Shown: positions 8,923 to 16,900 of the stretch, piece after piece
Numbering within the stretch: position 1 is the stretch's first letter
Layout of the letters: each line of letters opens with the position of its first letter
Source of the DNA: Thermoplasmata archaeon
Lineage (GTDB): Archaea > Thermoplasmatota > Thermoplasmata > Thermoplasmatales > GCA-001856825
Direction: 5' to 3'
Assembly (NCBI GenBank): GCA_021792255.1
Contig: JAJYUZ010000002.1
Coordinates: 309,332 to 373,331 of the forward strand
DNA: 64,000 nt
The notes under the pieces: model-generated
Told to the model about the DNA's origin: nothing
Seen by the model: only the letters and a program-made list of their open reading frames with translations
Databases searched by the model: none
Program-made: the position numbers and the translations under genes

Positions 8923-9546
8923 ATGGAAGAAATAACCACTCTAGGCAGTAGCAAACGGAGGATACTAGAGGAACTTCTGGAGAAGCCTAGAGTAATTTAT
9001 GAGCTTTCAGATAAACTCAGCATTAGAAATAATGCGGTGAGAGAACACCTGACTATGCTTGAAAGCATGGGATACGTAGAGTCCAAATTCGTAAAGACAA
9101 AAATTGGAAGGCCAAAGAAGACCTATAGAATCTCTGCAGACGGGATGAAGTTGTTCCCAAAAAAGTACGACCTTCTGCTAAAAATTCTGCTCGACGAACT
9201 CACTACAGAAAAGGGGACTATATGGGTAAAAGATTTCTTGAAGAGAGCTGGTGAAAGGATCGTCAAAGAGGACGGTTCCAAGTCAAAAGACATAAAAGAA
9301 CTATTGACCTTTTATAACAACCTTGGATGCATGGCCACTGCAGTGGAGAGGGACGGCAACATAGTCATAAAGAGGAACAATTGCATTTATTATTCAATGG
9401 CCCTGGACACAAACAATGTCTTCTGCGGAACCTTCGAAGACGCGTTAATAGAATCAATGCTTCCTTCCTACAAGGTAATCAAGAAAGACACGGTTTCGAA
9501 GGACAAGTACGACTGTGAGATCACGCTGTCAAAATCAGAATCGTAA
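8923..9546 (+). CDS. sufR: SufR-like winged-helix regulator with four C-terminal cysteines
   Basis: This 207-residue regulator has an N-terminal winged helix (residues 10-70; KRRILEELLEKPRVIYELSD) and a basic wing IGRPKKTYRI. The C-terminal domain carries C136, C154, C168 and C198, consistent with a cluster-binding site as in SufR, which represses suf when holding a [4Fe-4S] cluster. Its position divergent from sufC supports that role. The cysteine spacing is my reading, and I have not confirmed it against the bacterial SufR signature. It is followed 35 bases later by queE, which has its own TATA-like sequence. Confidence 0.8.
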   Translation: MEEITTLGSSKRRILEELLEKPRVIYELSDKLSIRNNAVREHLTMLESMGYVESKFVKTKIGRPKKTYRISADGMKLFPKKYDLLLKILLDELTTEKGTIWVKDFLKRAGERIVKEDGSKSKDIKELLTFYNNLGCMATAVERDGNIVIKRNNCIYYSMALDTNNVFCGTFEDALIESMLPSYKVIKKDTVSKDKYDCEITLSKSES

Positions 9547-9581
9547 ATATTTATCTCCCCTGTCGTATTACATCACAAGAA

Positions 9582-10628
9582 ATGCTCACGGTAATAGAAA
9601 CTTTTTACTCTATCGAAGGTGAAGGGCCCTTTATCGGCGTTCCCACGTTCTTCATCAGGCTCTCAGGATGCAACCTGAGGTGTTCTTGGACACCAGTTGG
9701 TTCGACCAGGATCCTGATGAGCGATCGTAGCTGGAAGCTCGCTAAGGACATCACCGTCGGAGACGTTGTTCTGGGATTCGAAGGAGAGCATTTCAAGAAA
9801 TCACGGGTCTTAAACACAGTCAAAACGAGGTCGGAAACGGTAAAGCTCACCATGGAGAGCGGTGGTACGATTACGGTCACGCCTGAGCATCCCTTCTATT
9901 ATCGGGGTTCAAAGACCAGAAGGGCGGATAGAACGATTGGTAAGACAATAAGAACCATAAACCAGGGGAAAACTGACCTTGAGTATAAGATAAATGGAGA
10001 GAATGATAAGGTCATAAAGATCGAGACAGCCGGCATCGCCGATATAAATCATTTTGAGACCGAGACACACAACTACATTTCTGAAGGCTACCTCTCCCAC
10101 AACTGCGATACTAAGTACTCATATTCTGGGGGTGAAAAGATGACGATCGAAAGTCTGGTGGAAGAAGCAGCCTCATATGGGGCAAAGTACGTCTGCCTCA
10201 CCGGAGGGGAGCCTCTCTTGCAAAAAGAAGTCTATCCCTTGATGTACAAACTTCTCGACAAGGGATACAAGATTATCCTAGAGACGAGTGGGTCCATCTC
10301 TCTTGAGGATGTTCCGACGGACGACAACATGATAATTTCGATGGACATCAAAACGCCTTCTTCCAACATGGTAGAGCACAACGTGTATCAGAACATCGAG
10401 CTGCTGGCCGAAAAAGACTATCTAAAGTTTGTGATTGTTGATGAAAAGGACTATTCGTTTTCTAAGTCCATAATAGAGAAATACCCATTTGACGGTGAAA
10501 CAATCTTTCAACCTGAAGGAGGGAAAAACTTGAAGGAGCTAACTGAAAAAGTATTAAAAGAACGATTAAATGTCAGAGTACTGCCGCAACTGCATAAATT
10601 AATTTGGGGGGACAAAAGAGGAGTATGA
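9582..10628 (+). CDS. queE: 7-carboxy-7-deazaguanine synthase QueE, interrupted by a mini-intein
   Basis: The 348-residue precursor contains a 210-residue QueE (1-36 and 175-348). QueE is a radical-SAM enzyme that makes the 7-deazaguanine core; in archaea this feeds archaeosine at tRNA position 15. N-extein motifs are YSIEGEGPFIGVPT and the start of the cluster motif CNLRC (C30, C34). The third cluster cysteine, C175, follows the intein, giving CNLRCSW|CDT after splicing. Other QueE marks are LTGGEPLLQ and PQLHKLIWG near the C-terminus. Unspliced protein cannot form the normal [4Fe-4S] site. Confidence 0.95.
   Translation: MLTVIETFYSIEGEGPFIGVPTFFIRLSGCNLRCSWTPVGSTRILMSDRSWKLAKDITVGDVVLGFEGEHFKKSRVLNTVKTRSETVKLTMESGGTITVTPEHPFYYRGSKTRRADRTIGKTIRTINQGKTDLEYKINGENDKVIKIETAGIADINHFETETHNYISEGYLSHNCDTKYSYSGGEKMTIESLVEEAASYGAKYVCLTGGEPLLQKEVYPLMYKLLDKGYKIILETSGSISLEDVPTDDNMIISMDIKTPSSNMVEHNVYQNIELLAEKDYLKFVIVDEKDYSFSKSIIEKYPFDGETIFQPEGGKNLKELTEKVLKERLNVRVLPQLHKLIWGDKRGV
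9690..10103 (+). other. QueE mini-intein beginning with Thr
   Basis: This 138-residue insertion (T37-N174) has no room for an endonuclease. Block A reads TPVGSTRILM, followed by SWKLAKDITVGDVVLG. Block B has TPEH (100-103), block F GIADINHFETETHNYI, and block G YLSHN before the +1 Cys. The boundary is fixed by the QueE consensus CxxxCxWC, so residue 1 is Thr (ACA), where nearly all inteins have Cys or Ser. The class 3 Trp and block F Cys are not seen. Splicing might use Thr as nucleophile or direct attack by Cys+1. Confidence 0.9.
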
Positions 10629-11245
10629 TGGGGCAGGAATACACTGACGAGGATGGAGAGATAGCGACCAAGATGGCTAGGAGAGCCATCGAGGAGTACA
10701 TTGACATTAAATTAATTGTAAAAAACAGTTATGGAGGAAAGTTCGTCGAGAAGAGGGGGGTATTCACTACACTCTCCAGTGCGTCAGGCGAATTGAGGGG
10801 GTGTGTTGGCTTTCCTGAACCCGTATATCCGCTTGGAGAAGCGGTCATCAAGAGCGCGATCTCAGCAGCCGTCAACGACCCGAGATTTGCCCCCGTCACG
10901 AAGGAAGAAATGAACGACATCATAGTCGAAGTTTCGCTTCTCAGCAAACCGAATGTCTTGGAGTCAAAAAGCAGGAAAGATCTTCCATCTATGATCAAAG
11001 TGGGCCGAGACGGCCTGATCGCGGAGAGGGAAGCTTATTCCGGTCTTCTACTCCCGCAGGTTGCGGTGGATGAGAAGATGGACCAAAAAGGATTCCTCAA
11101 TGCAGTATGTTGGAAGGCAGGAATGGAACCCGACTGCTGGAAAGACGGGGACACTTCAATTTCTACTTTTACTGCAGAAATATTTTACGAAGTAGAACCT
11201 CGCGGGCCAATATTCAGGAAAGTGCTCTCTGTGGAGAAAAGTTAA
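10625..11245 (+). CDS. AMMECR1-domain protein
   Basis: This protein of about 206 residues belongs to the AMMECR1 family, conserved in archaea and eukaryotes and without a firm biochemical function. The signature LRGCVGF is present, with the typical surroundings SGELRG and NDPRFAPV. The start is taken at ATG 10625, overlapping the queE stop (ATGA); ATG 10628 is also possible. Both follow a purine-rich AGAGGAG. A further upstream in-frame start at 10604 lies inside queE and is less likely. Its stop overlaps the pyrC start by one base, so it sits in a queE-AMMECR1-pyrC-rnp4 run. Confidence 0.9.
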   Translation: MMGQEYTDEDGEIATKMARRAIEEYIDIKLIVKNSYGGKFVEKRGVFTTLSSASGELRGCVGFPEPVYPLGEAVIKSAISAAVNDPRFAPVTKEEMNDIIVEVSLLSKPNVLESKSRKDLPSMIKVGRDGLIAEREAYSGLLLPQVAVDEKMDQKGFLNAVCWKAGMEPDCWKDGDTSISTFTAEIFYEVEPRGPIFRKVLSVEKS

Positions 11246-12477
11246 TGGAGGTATTCCACGGACTTTTTTACATAAGTGGTGAGTTTAGGGAAAAATATGT
11301 TGTGGTGGAAAACGGAATAATCAAAGAAGTAAAGAACGAACTATCTGGAATCGGAGTGACGAGCATTCCAGGTCACATATTTCCGGGAGGAGTGGACATG
11401 CACGTTCACTTCCGTGATCCGGGCGAAACTGAGAAGGAAGACTTTGGAACGGGATCGCTCTCAGCTATCTTCGGAGGAACGACCACGGTTTGTGACATGC
11501 CAAACAACAAGGTTGCCATCACAGATACAGCCACGTTCAATTCAAAACTAGCGACAATAGGGAGTAGAAGTTTCGTCGATTATGGCCTTTACCAGGCTGC
11601 TTCAAAATCAATAGTTCCTGAAGCAATTGGTCAGAAAATATTTCTTGGCAAGTCAACGGGCGGACTCGTGACAGATCTGGATGACTGTGAATGGCAGAAC
11701 AAATTAAAGGTAGTCCACGCAGAACTGCAGGAGTGCTTGGACAACAACAAGAGAGAGGACAGTGACCTGGTATCTCACGACGTCAACAGGCCTCTGGAAT
11801 GCGAATTAGGTGCCATTGAACACGTTTTCAAGTACAACCTTTCAGGTATTCACATAGCTCACCTCACGTCGATCAGATCGGTAGAGCTCGCGAAGTCTCT
11901 CGGATTCACTACAGAAGTCACCCCACATAACTTGTTGCTCAACAACTCTCTTCCGATTACTTCCTTCGGGAAGGTAAATCCACCATTAAGAAAGAGATCA
12001 GTTCAAGAAGAACTGTTGAAGAATCTCAATTCAAAATCCATCGACGTCATATCGTCGGATCATGCCCCACATACAATCCGGGAGAAGGAAGTGTTCAAGG
12101 ACGCCCCTTCCGGGCTTCCAGGAGTAGAAACCAGAGTTCCCCTGATACTGGCAGCTTACAATAAGGGCCTCATAAGTATTTCGAAGGCGGTTTCCGTACT
12201 AATGGAAAGACCGTCAGAAATCTGCAAGATTAACAAGGGTTACATTGCAGTTGGTTATGACGCAGATTTCATTTCGATCGGTCTCAAGAAAGTCAAAAAG
12301 ATAAATGGGGAAGGGTTACACTCGGAGTGTGGCTGGACTCCATTTGAAGGATTTGAAGGTATTTTCCCCGATCTGGTTTACATCCGAGGAGAGATGGCAG
12401 TGCAGGAGGGAGAAATAGAATCGAAACCCATGGGGGTATTTCTGAATGCCAAAGAACAGCGAGCGAAGAGTAGCTGA
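11245..12477 (+). CDS. pyrC: Dihydroorotase
   Basis: This 410-residue amidohydrolase closes carbamoyl-aspartate to dihydroorotate in pyrimidine synthesis. Metal ligands are in DMHVHFRDPG (H53, H55, with R57 for substrate), and later motifs include AHLTS and SSDHAPHT. The start is ATG 11245, overlapping the AMMECR1 stop as TAATG. A longer upstream frame exists inside AMMECR1 but would add 46 residues before the standard N-terminus. The 3' end overlaps rnp4 by 32 bases. Confidence 0.95.
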   Translation: MEVFHGLFYISGEFREKYVVVENGIIKEVKNELSGIGVTSIPGHIFPGGVDMHVHFRDPGETEKEDFGTGSLSAIFGGTTTVCDMPNNKVAITDTATFNSKLATIGSRSFVDYGLYQAASKSIVPEAIGQKIFLGKSTGGLVTDLDDCEWQNKLKVVHAELQECLDNNKREDSDLVSHDVNRPLECELGAIEHVFKYNLSGIHIAHLTSIRSVELAKSLGFTTEVTPHNLLLNNSLPITSFGKVNPPLRKRSVQEELLKNLNSKSIDVISSDHAPHTIREKEVFKDAPSGLPGVETRVPLILAAYNKGLISISKAVSVLMERPSEICKINKGYIAVGYDADFISIGLKKVKKINGEGLHSECGWTPFEGFEGIFPDLVYIRGEMAVQEGEIESKPMGVFLNAKEQRAKSS

Positions 12478-12757
12478 AGAAAGGATGAAGGAATTGTTTA
12501 AGCTTGCAATCGAAGACGAAAAGGACAACAAGATGCAAGAGGCAAACAGAAAATACGAGCTCATCTATCGCTATTCCACCAAGTACAAATCAAAAGTCCT
12601 AGAAGACTCCAAGACGTGGGTGTGCAAGAAATGCAAGAGGGGTATATATTCTGGCACTGGCAGGGTGAGAATAAACAAGTCAGTTATCACTATCAGCTGT
12701 AACAATTGCGGTTATGTCAGAAGGATTCCTATCTCTCGTCAATCGTCTCGGCAGTGA
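12446..12757 (+). CDS. rnp4: RNase P protein component 4 (Rpp21/Rpr2 family)
   Basis: This 103-residue protein has two N-terminal helices rich in basic residues and a zinc ribbon with C60, C63, C85 and C88 (CKKC, CNNC) followed by GYVRRIP. That matches archaeal Rnp4, which pairs with Rnp1 on the specificity domain of RNase P RNA to help tRNA 5' maturation. The first 10 codons lie inside the end of pyrC in another frame. The C-terminal SRQSSRQ tail overlaps a convergent gene. Confidence 0.88.
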   Translation: MPKNSERRVAEERMKELFKLAIEDEKDNKMQEANRKYELIYRYSTKYKSKVLEDSKTWVCKKCKRGIYSGTGRVRINKSVITISCNNCGYVRRIPISRQSSRQ

Positions 12758-12965
12758 ACAGTACGTTGTATCCGCCCAGGGTTGCATGAACTTTGTCTAT
12801 CAAAGAAATAGCGTCCGAAACGGTTGCGTGATCTCCCCATTCGTACACAAGGTCTCTAGTTCCTGTAATCGGATTGAAGCCAAGAGATTGCAGTCTTGTG
12901 ATTATTTCAGAGGGTCTCTCTCCCTCTGTGTTGAAGATAATCGATAGGTAGGTTCTCTTGACCAT
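12729..12965 (-). CDS. Small conserved-looking protein of unknown function
   Basis: This 78-residue reverse-strand protein starts with MVKRTYLSIIFNTEG and contains LVYEWGDHATV. It reads as a compact alpha/beta domain with no membrane segment. The start at ATG 12965 is chosen because a TATA-like AATAAATAT on the minus strand is centred 25 bases upstream; a TTG at 12974 is the alternative. Its 3' end overlaps rnp4 convergently by 29 bases. I think similar small proteins occur in Thermoplasmata but cannot name a family. Confidence 0.6.
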   Translation of the reverse strand: MVKRTYLSIIFNTEGERPSEIITRLQSLGFNPITGTRDLVYEWGDHATVSDAISLIDKVHATLGGYNVLFTAETIDER

Positions 12966-13033
12966 TACCCTCAAATTACCATGTGATATTTATTCTTTTA
13001 TTCTTGTTCTTCAAGAGTAGTGAACTAAGAAAC

Positions 13034-13771
13034 CTAGGGGGTGGCAGCAACTATCATTCGTTGCTTAGTCATGGTATTCGTGCTACGGTCAAAAGCCATT
13101 GATTTCAGCTCGTCATCAGAAAGACTGTTAATGAATCTCTTGCTCTCAATTCCATTTAGGGAATTAGTCTCAACCGGACTGAGCCACTTTTCGAAGGTAA
13201 TCTGTTCATTGTCTATTACTGATTTTATTATCCTGAATCCAGCCGACTTGAGAGAAAAAATAAGTTCGCCCTCATTGAGTGCGGCAAAATGAGTGGGGTC
13301 TCTCTTCCTTTCAAGCTTATTAAGCAAATCGTTTGTATCAGTATCAGGCACAATCATATCGCTTATTGCTAGGATCCCATTCTCTCTCAATAATTCCTTC
13401 GACTTCTTAAAAAAGAAGTCTTTCTTGTCAAAGTGATGAAGCGCCCTTCGGCAAGTAATTGTATCAAATTTCGAGAAAGTATCATAGGAATAATAATCAG
13501 ATTTCACAAACTCTACGTTTGTAATTTTGTTTGATGAAATCAGTTTCATTGCCTCTGAAAGCATTGCATCCGTGAGATCCAGAGCGACGACGTTCTCACT
13601 CCTCTTTGAGAGTTCAAACGCAACAAATCCTGTACCAGTAGCGACATCCAGGGCTCGCGACATTTTCTCCGGCAGAAGACTCATTAGAATCTTGAGATCA
13701 TTGCCAGACTTGAAAGAGTCACTCTTCGAGTACTGCTTTGCATGATCATTAAAGAATGGGTTATCGCTCAT
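13034..13771 (-). CDS. Class I SAM-dependent methyltransferase (UbiE-like)
   Basis: This methyltransferase of 245 residues has the SAM-binding motif I ALDVATGTGFVA, followed by VVALDLTDAMLSEA and FDTITCRRALHHF. That combination is typical of UbiE/COQ5-like and small-molecule methyltransferases. The substrate is unknown; with no quinone genes beside it a menaquinone role cannot be claimed. The start is set at ATG 13771 because a TATA-like TTATAATA on the minus strand lies about 26 bases upstream; the frame extends 23 codons further without support. Confidence 0.85.
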   Translation of the reverse strand: MSDNPFFNDHAKQYSKSDSFKSGNDLKILMSLLPEKMSRALDVATGTGFVAFELSKRSENVVALDLTDAMLSEAMKLISSNKITNVEFVKSDYYSYDTFSKFDTITCRRALHHFDKKDFFFKKSKELLRENGILAISDMIVPDTDTNDLLNKLERKRDPTHFAALNEGELIFSLKSAGFRIIKSVIDNEQITFEKWLSPVETNSLNGIESKRFINSLSDDELKSMAFDRSTNTMTKQRMIVAATP

Positions 13772-13849
13772 AACAATCCCTATAGAATTACCTATTATAA
13801 CGTTCCCCCGATTAACAATCTTATTCTCCGTTGGTCCCAAATTTCTTTC

Positions 13850-14788
13850 TCAACCAGAAACTGCGATGTAGCGAGTCAGGGAAGAATGGACTCTAATCTT
13901 TCCAACCAGTTTCAATTCGACAAATTCTTTTGCAACATTCAAAAGCTCTTCCGACGGAATGCAAAACACTTTCTTTCCTTCAACGTTAGTTATCAGCGAG
14001 AAGAATCTTGAGTATAGTGAATCTCGGGACTGAGAGAATATCTTCGCACCCCTCCCGTAGGGGGGATCAGTGACTATCGCCGAAATGTCTCTAACCGAAG
14101 CCAGCTCTGAAAAATCTCCCTGTCTGATATTCTCTGGAAAATCGAAGTGCTTCAGATTCTTGTTTCCTCCTTCGACCATTTTCCAGCTACGATCTATCCC
14201 AAATCCTTGTATTCCCATCCTGAATCCTTCGATTAAGTACGTTCCAGTTCCTGCAAAGGGATCAATGAACTTCTCTCCCTCTTTCAGTCCTGCGACGTTC
14301 AGCATCCCTCTCGCCAGAATTGGTGAAATGCTTGAGGGATGATTCATTGGTTTAGTCCCGTATCTTTGATCAAGCAGATTTGACATCCTTCTTTCGTAGA
14401 TCATTTCCACAAACAGCGGTTCCCCTAAATTGTAGATGTAAAAGATGACGTCAGGATGGTCTAAATCGACTCTTCCCTTGATTCTCTTTGCCAATTCATC
14501 AATTAGCGAGTCTTTTCCCTTTTCCTTCTTCTCCTTTATTGCATATTTCTTATTTGGCTCTAAGTCGATCGGCTCTTCATCGCCAATGACTCTGCCTATC
14601 CGTTTAGAGAAAGCCACTCTAGAGCTGATGAGATGAGGGTGTTTAGTCGAAAAGAACAAGAATTTTTCACTTTCTCCAAGTACCTCGCCCCCATAACTGC
14701 TGAGCAGTCCTGAAATTTCGGCCCTAGAGATGTCGCGAAAACCACCCAGAAATTCGGAGATTAGTTTCAACAATTCTGAATTCCGCAA
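13850..14788 (-). CDS. tRNA (guanine10-N2)-methyltransferase, Trm-G10/Trm11 type
   Basis: This 312-residue protein has an N-terminal THUMP-like region and a C-terminal methyltransferase domain. The SAM motif is IDPFAGTGTYLIEG and the catalytic motif is TDPPYGRG, typical of N2-guanine methyltransferases. Archaeal Trm-G10 makes m2G and m2,2G at tRNA position 10. The length and motif order (THUMP, then DPFAGTGT, then DPPYG) match. The frame starts at TTG 14788. It is divergent from purM with about 50 bases between them. Confidence 0.88.
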   Translation of the reverse strand: MRNSELLKLISEFLGGFRDISRAEISGLLSSYGGEVLGESEKFLFFSTKHPHLISSRVAFSKRIGRVIGDEEPIDLEPNKKYAIKEKKEKGKDSLIDELAKRIKGRVDLDHPDVIFYIYNLGEPLFVEMIYERRMSNLLDQRYGTKPMNHPSSISPILARGMLNVAGLKEGEKFIDPFAGTGTYLIEGFRMGIQGFGIDRSWKMVEGGNKNLKHFDFPENIRQGDFSELASVRDISAIVTDPPYGRGAKIFSQSRDSLYSRFFSLITNVEGKKVFCIPSEELLNVAKEFVELKLVGKIRVHSSLTRYIAVSG

Positions 14789-14840
14789 AGGTAAATGAAT
14801 ACAGCGATATTCTTAATCAAGTATAACATTTCCATCCGAT

Positions 14841-15845
14841 ATGCCGAAGTACAAGGAAAGCGGCGTCGATTTCGGTTCTATCGGAAATTTCAGGAGCTCC
14901 ATAATAGGGGAACTTACCTTCGAAGGAACGAAATACAAAAGGGCCGCCAGCATTGGGCACTATTCTGGACTGATCTCCTTTCTAGGCAACTACCTGGCGA
15001 TTCATACTGATAATGTTGGGACCAAGACAATGATGGCTCAAAAATATCGTTACTTCGACCAGATAGGATACGATCTTGTAGGAATGAATGTCAACGATGT
15101 AATCTGTATGGGCGCTGAACCAATGGCCATGGTAGACTACATAGCTGGGTCCATGCTGGATGCTGAGATGGGATCTAAAATAGGAAAGAGCATCAACAAA
15201 GCCTGTAGAGAAGCGGGAATTTCCATGGTGGGTGGAGAAACGGCTTCGGTTCCCGATCTCGTGAGAGGAATAGATATCTCAGGTACCGTGATCGGTTATC
15301 TCGAAAAGGGCAAGGAAATAACTGGTAAAAAAATAAAGGAGAAAGACAGAATAATAGGGCTAGCCTCTAACGGCATCCATTCGAACGGCTTCTCCCTAAT
15401 AAGAAAGATATACGAGAACAGAGAGAGTTTACTTGACGAGGAATTTAATGGAGAACCGTTCTGGAAAGCCCTGCTGGACGGAACGAAAATCTATTCAAAA
15501 AAGATCTTTGAATTAACCCAAGAATTTGATATTCATGGAATATCTCACATCACTGGAGGGGGAGTAAGAAATGTGCTGAGACTCAGGGAAGCGAGATTCA
15601 AACTGACTTTTCCAGAAATGTCCCTGCTATTTCAGAAGATAATAAAAGACGGAGAAATCTCGATGCATGAGGCATTTGAAGTATTCAACATGGGAATCGG
15701 AATGATGATTGTATCCTCTAAAAAGGAAGAGGATGCAATAGTCCAGGAACTGAATGGATTCAGTCCAGTCAGTATCGGAGAAGTATTCGCTGGCAAGGGT
15801 GTTTCTGTAGACAACTTTGGCGTAAGATACGGCAGCTACTATTAG
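14841..15845 (+). CDS. purM: Phosphoribosylformylglycinamidine cyclo-ligase
   Basis: This 334-residue AIR synthetase makes aminoimidazole ribotide in purine synthesis. The N-terminal YKESGVDF, the THTDNVGTKT-like HTDNVGTKTMMAQ and the MNVNDVICMGAEP and GGETA motifs are all typical of PurM. Length is normal. CTTAATC about 26 bases before the ATG may act as the TATA box. No other pur gene lies beside it, so purine genes are scattered. A second PurM-fold protein at 56878 is more distant and unlikely to be its duplicate. Confidence 0.95.
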   Translation: MPKYKESGVDFGSIGNFRSSIIGELTFEGTKYKRAASIGHYSGLISFLGNYLAIHTDNVGTKTMMAQKYRYFDQIGYDLVGMNVNDVICMGAEPMAMVDYIAGSMLDAEMGSKIGKSINKACREAGISMVGGETASVPDLVRGIDISGTVIGYLEKGKEITGKKIKEKDRIIGLASNGIHSNGFSLIRKIYENRESLLDEEFNGEPFWKALLDGTKIYSKKIFELTQEFDIHGISHITGGGVRNVLRLREARFKLTFPEMSLLFQKIIKDGEISMHEAFEVFNMGIGMMIVSSKKEEDAIVQELNGFSPVSIGEVFAGKGVSVDNFGVRYGSYY

Positions 15846-15900
15846 CGTGAAAGTGACTTAGTGGCCATAAAAATTCTGCGCTGTCATCATAATAATTCAT

Positions 15901-15926
15901 AGTAGCGTTGCTAAGGTTTATATTTT
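15901..15926 (+). promoter_or_regulatory. Peroxiredoxin promoter with AGTAGCG inverted repeat
   Basis: AGTAGCGTTGCTA (15901-15913, arms TAGC/GCTA around GTT) directly abuts GTTTATATTTTT, which looks like a TATA box. Transcription would start near 15943 and leave a short leader with a GAGTGATGG element before ATG 15964. The repeat occupies the upstream BRE/activator position. It resembles sequences before fbp and nrdJ. Confidence 0.45.
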
Positions 15927-15963
15927 TGAATTAACTGCTCTTAATATATTGAGTGATGGTTAA

Positions 15964-16482
15964 ATGATAGGAAATAAAGCACCAGACTTTGATGCAAAGG
16001 CATTCGTAGATGGAAGGTTTGAAGACTTTAGGCTGTCCAGGCTTAGAGGGAAGTGGGTCGTGTTATTTTTCTACCCAGCGGATTTTACCTTCGTCTGTCC
16101 AACTGAGATACAGGGATTTGCAGAAAAATACGAAGAGTTTAAGAAAGCTGGAGCCGAAATAGTCTCAGTCAGCAGGGACACAATTTATGTCCATAAAGCT
16201 TGGGTAGAGCACGATGATAGGGTCGCGGAGGCCAAGTATCCTATGGTGGAGGACAGGAAGGGAGAGATTTCAAGGGACTATGGAGTTCTCGATGAGGTAT
16301 CTGGAAACTCCCAGAGGGGACTTTTCATAATAAATCCTGAAGGAATCGTAAAGTACATGGTAGTCACCGATGACAATGTAGGACGAAGCACGGATGAAAC
16401 CTTCAGAGTTCTTTCAGCGCTCCAGACCGGAGGACTTTGCCCTGTTAACTGGGAACCAGGGAAGGCAACTCTCAAAGTTTAA
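15964..16482 (+). CDS. 2-Cys peroxiredoxin (AhpC/Prx1 family)
   Basis: This 172-residue thiol peroxidase reduces hydrogen peroxide and organic peroxides. The peroxidatic cysteine C45 is in DFTFVCPTE and the resolving cysteine C159 is in GGLCPVNWEPG near the C-terminus. It is a little shorter than bacterial AhpC. The usual reductant AhpF is not next to it, so a thioredoxin-type donor is likely. It stands alone with its own promoter and a short leader. Given the Fe-S enzymes around it, a role in protecting clusters is a reasonable inference. Confidence 0.93.
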   Translation: MIGNKAPDFDAKAFVDGRFEDFRLSRLRGKWVVLFFYPADFTFVCPTEIQGFAEKYEEFKKAGAEIVSVSRDTIYVHKAWVEHDDRVAEAKYPMVEDRKGEISRDYGVLDEVSGNSQRGLFIINPEGIVKYMVVTDDNVGRSTDETFRVLSALQTGGLCPVNWEPGKATLKV

Positions 16483-16484
16483 TT

Positions 16485-16751
16485 TTATTTTATTATTCTA
16501 AAATTATCCAGATCGTCTTCTTCAACGTATCTCTTCTTAACGTCTGTCACGAGAGAATTCGGAATTTCAGAGATGCAGTATTGAATCAATCTCTCTACCA
16601 TATCCGGATCACCCTGAATCATAGCCTCGACCGATCCGTCTCTTAGGTTCTTTACCCAGCCTTTGAGATTGAGCCCCTTGGCCATTCTTCTCGTTCGCTC
16701 TCTGAAACCTACTCCCTGGACGATCCCATAAAATTTTACGTTGCACTGCAT
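16485..16751 (-). CDS. acyP: Acylphosphatase
   Basis: This 88-residue protein has the standard length and motifs of acylphosphatase, which cleaves acyl-phosphates such as carbamoyl phosphate. The phosphate-binding loop GIVQGVGFR contains catalytic R17, and GWVKNLRDGSVE contains N35. It is convergent with the peroxiredoxin gene, separated by two bases, so it is not in that operon. Confidence 0.95.
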   Translation of the reverse strand: MQCNVKFYGIVQGVGFRERTRRMAKGLNLKGWVKNLRDGSVEAMIQGDPDMVERLIQYCISEIPNSLVTDVKKRYVEEDDLDNFRIIK

Positions 16752-16900
16752 TAAAGTACAATAATTAAGGTATTCAAATATTTAGTCTCTTTCTGCCTTT
16801 TTCATACGGTATGTTCCACAAATCCGTGGTCAGATCCCGTTTATCGAGATACGGGGAAACAGAGGCAACGTAGTTATAACGCCTGTACTTTTGCTAAACG

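Noticed and set aside
9690..10103. Class 3 intein explanation for the missing Cys1 in QueE
   Set aside because: The block B position two after the His is Phe, not Trp, and block F has Asp where class 3 has Cys.
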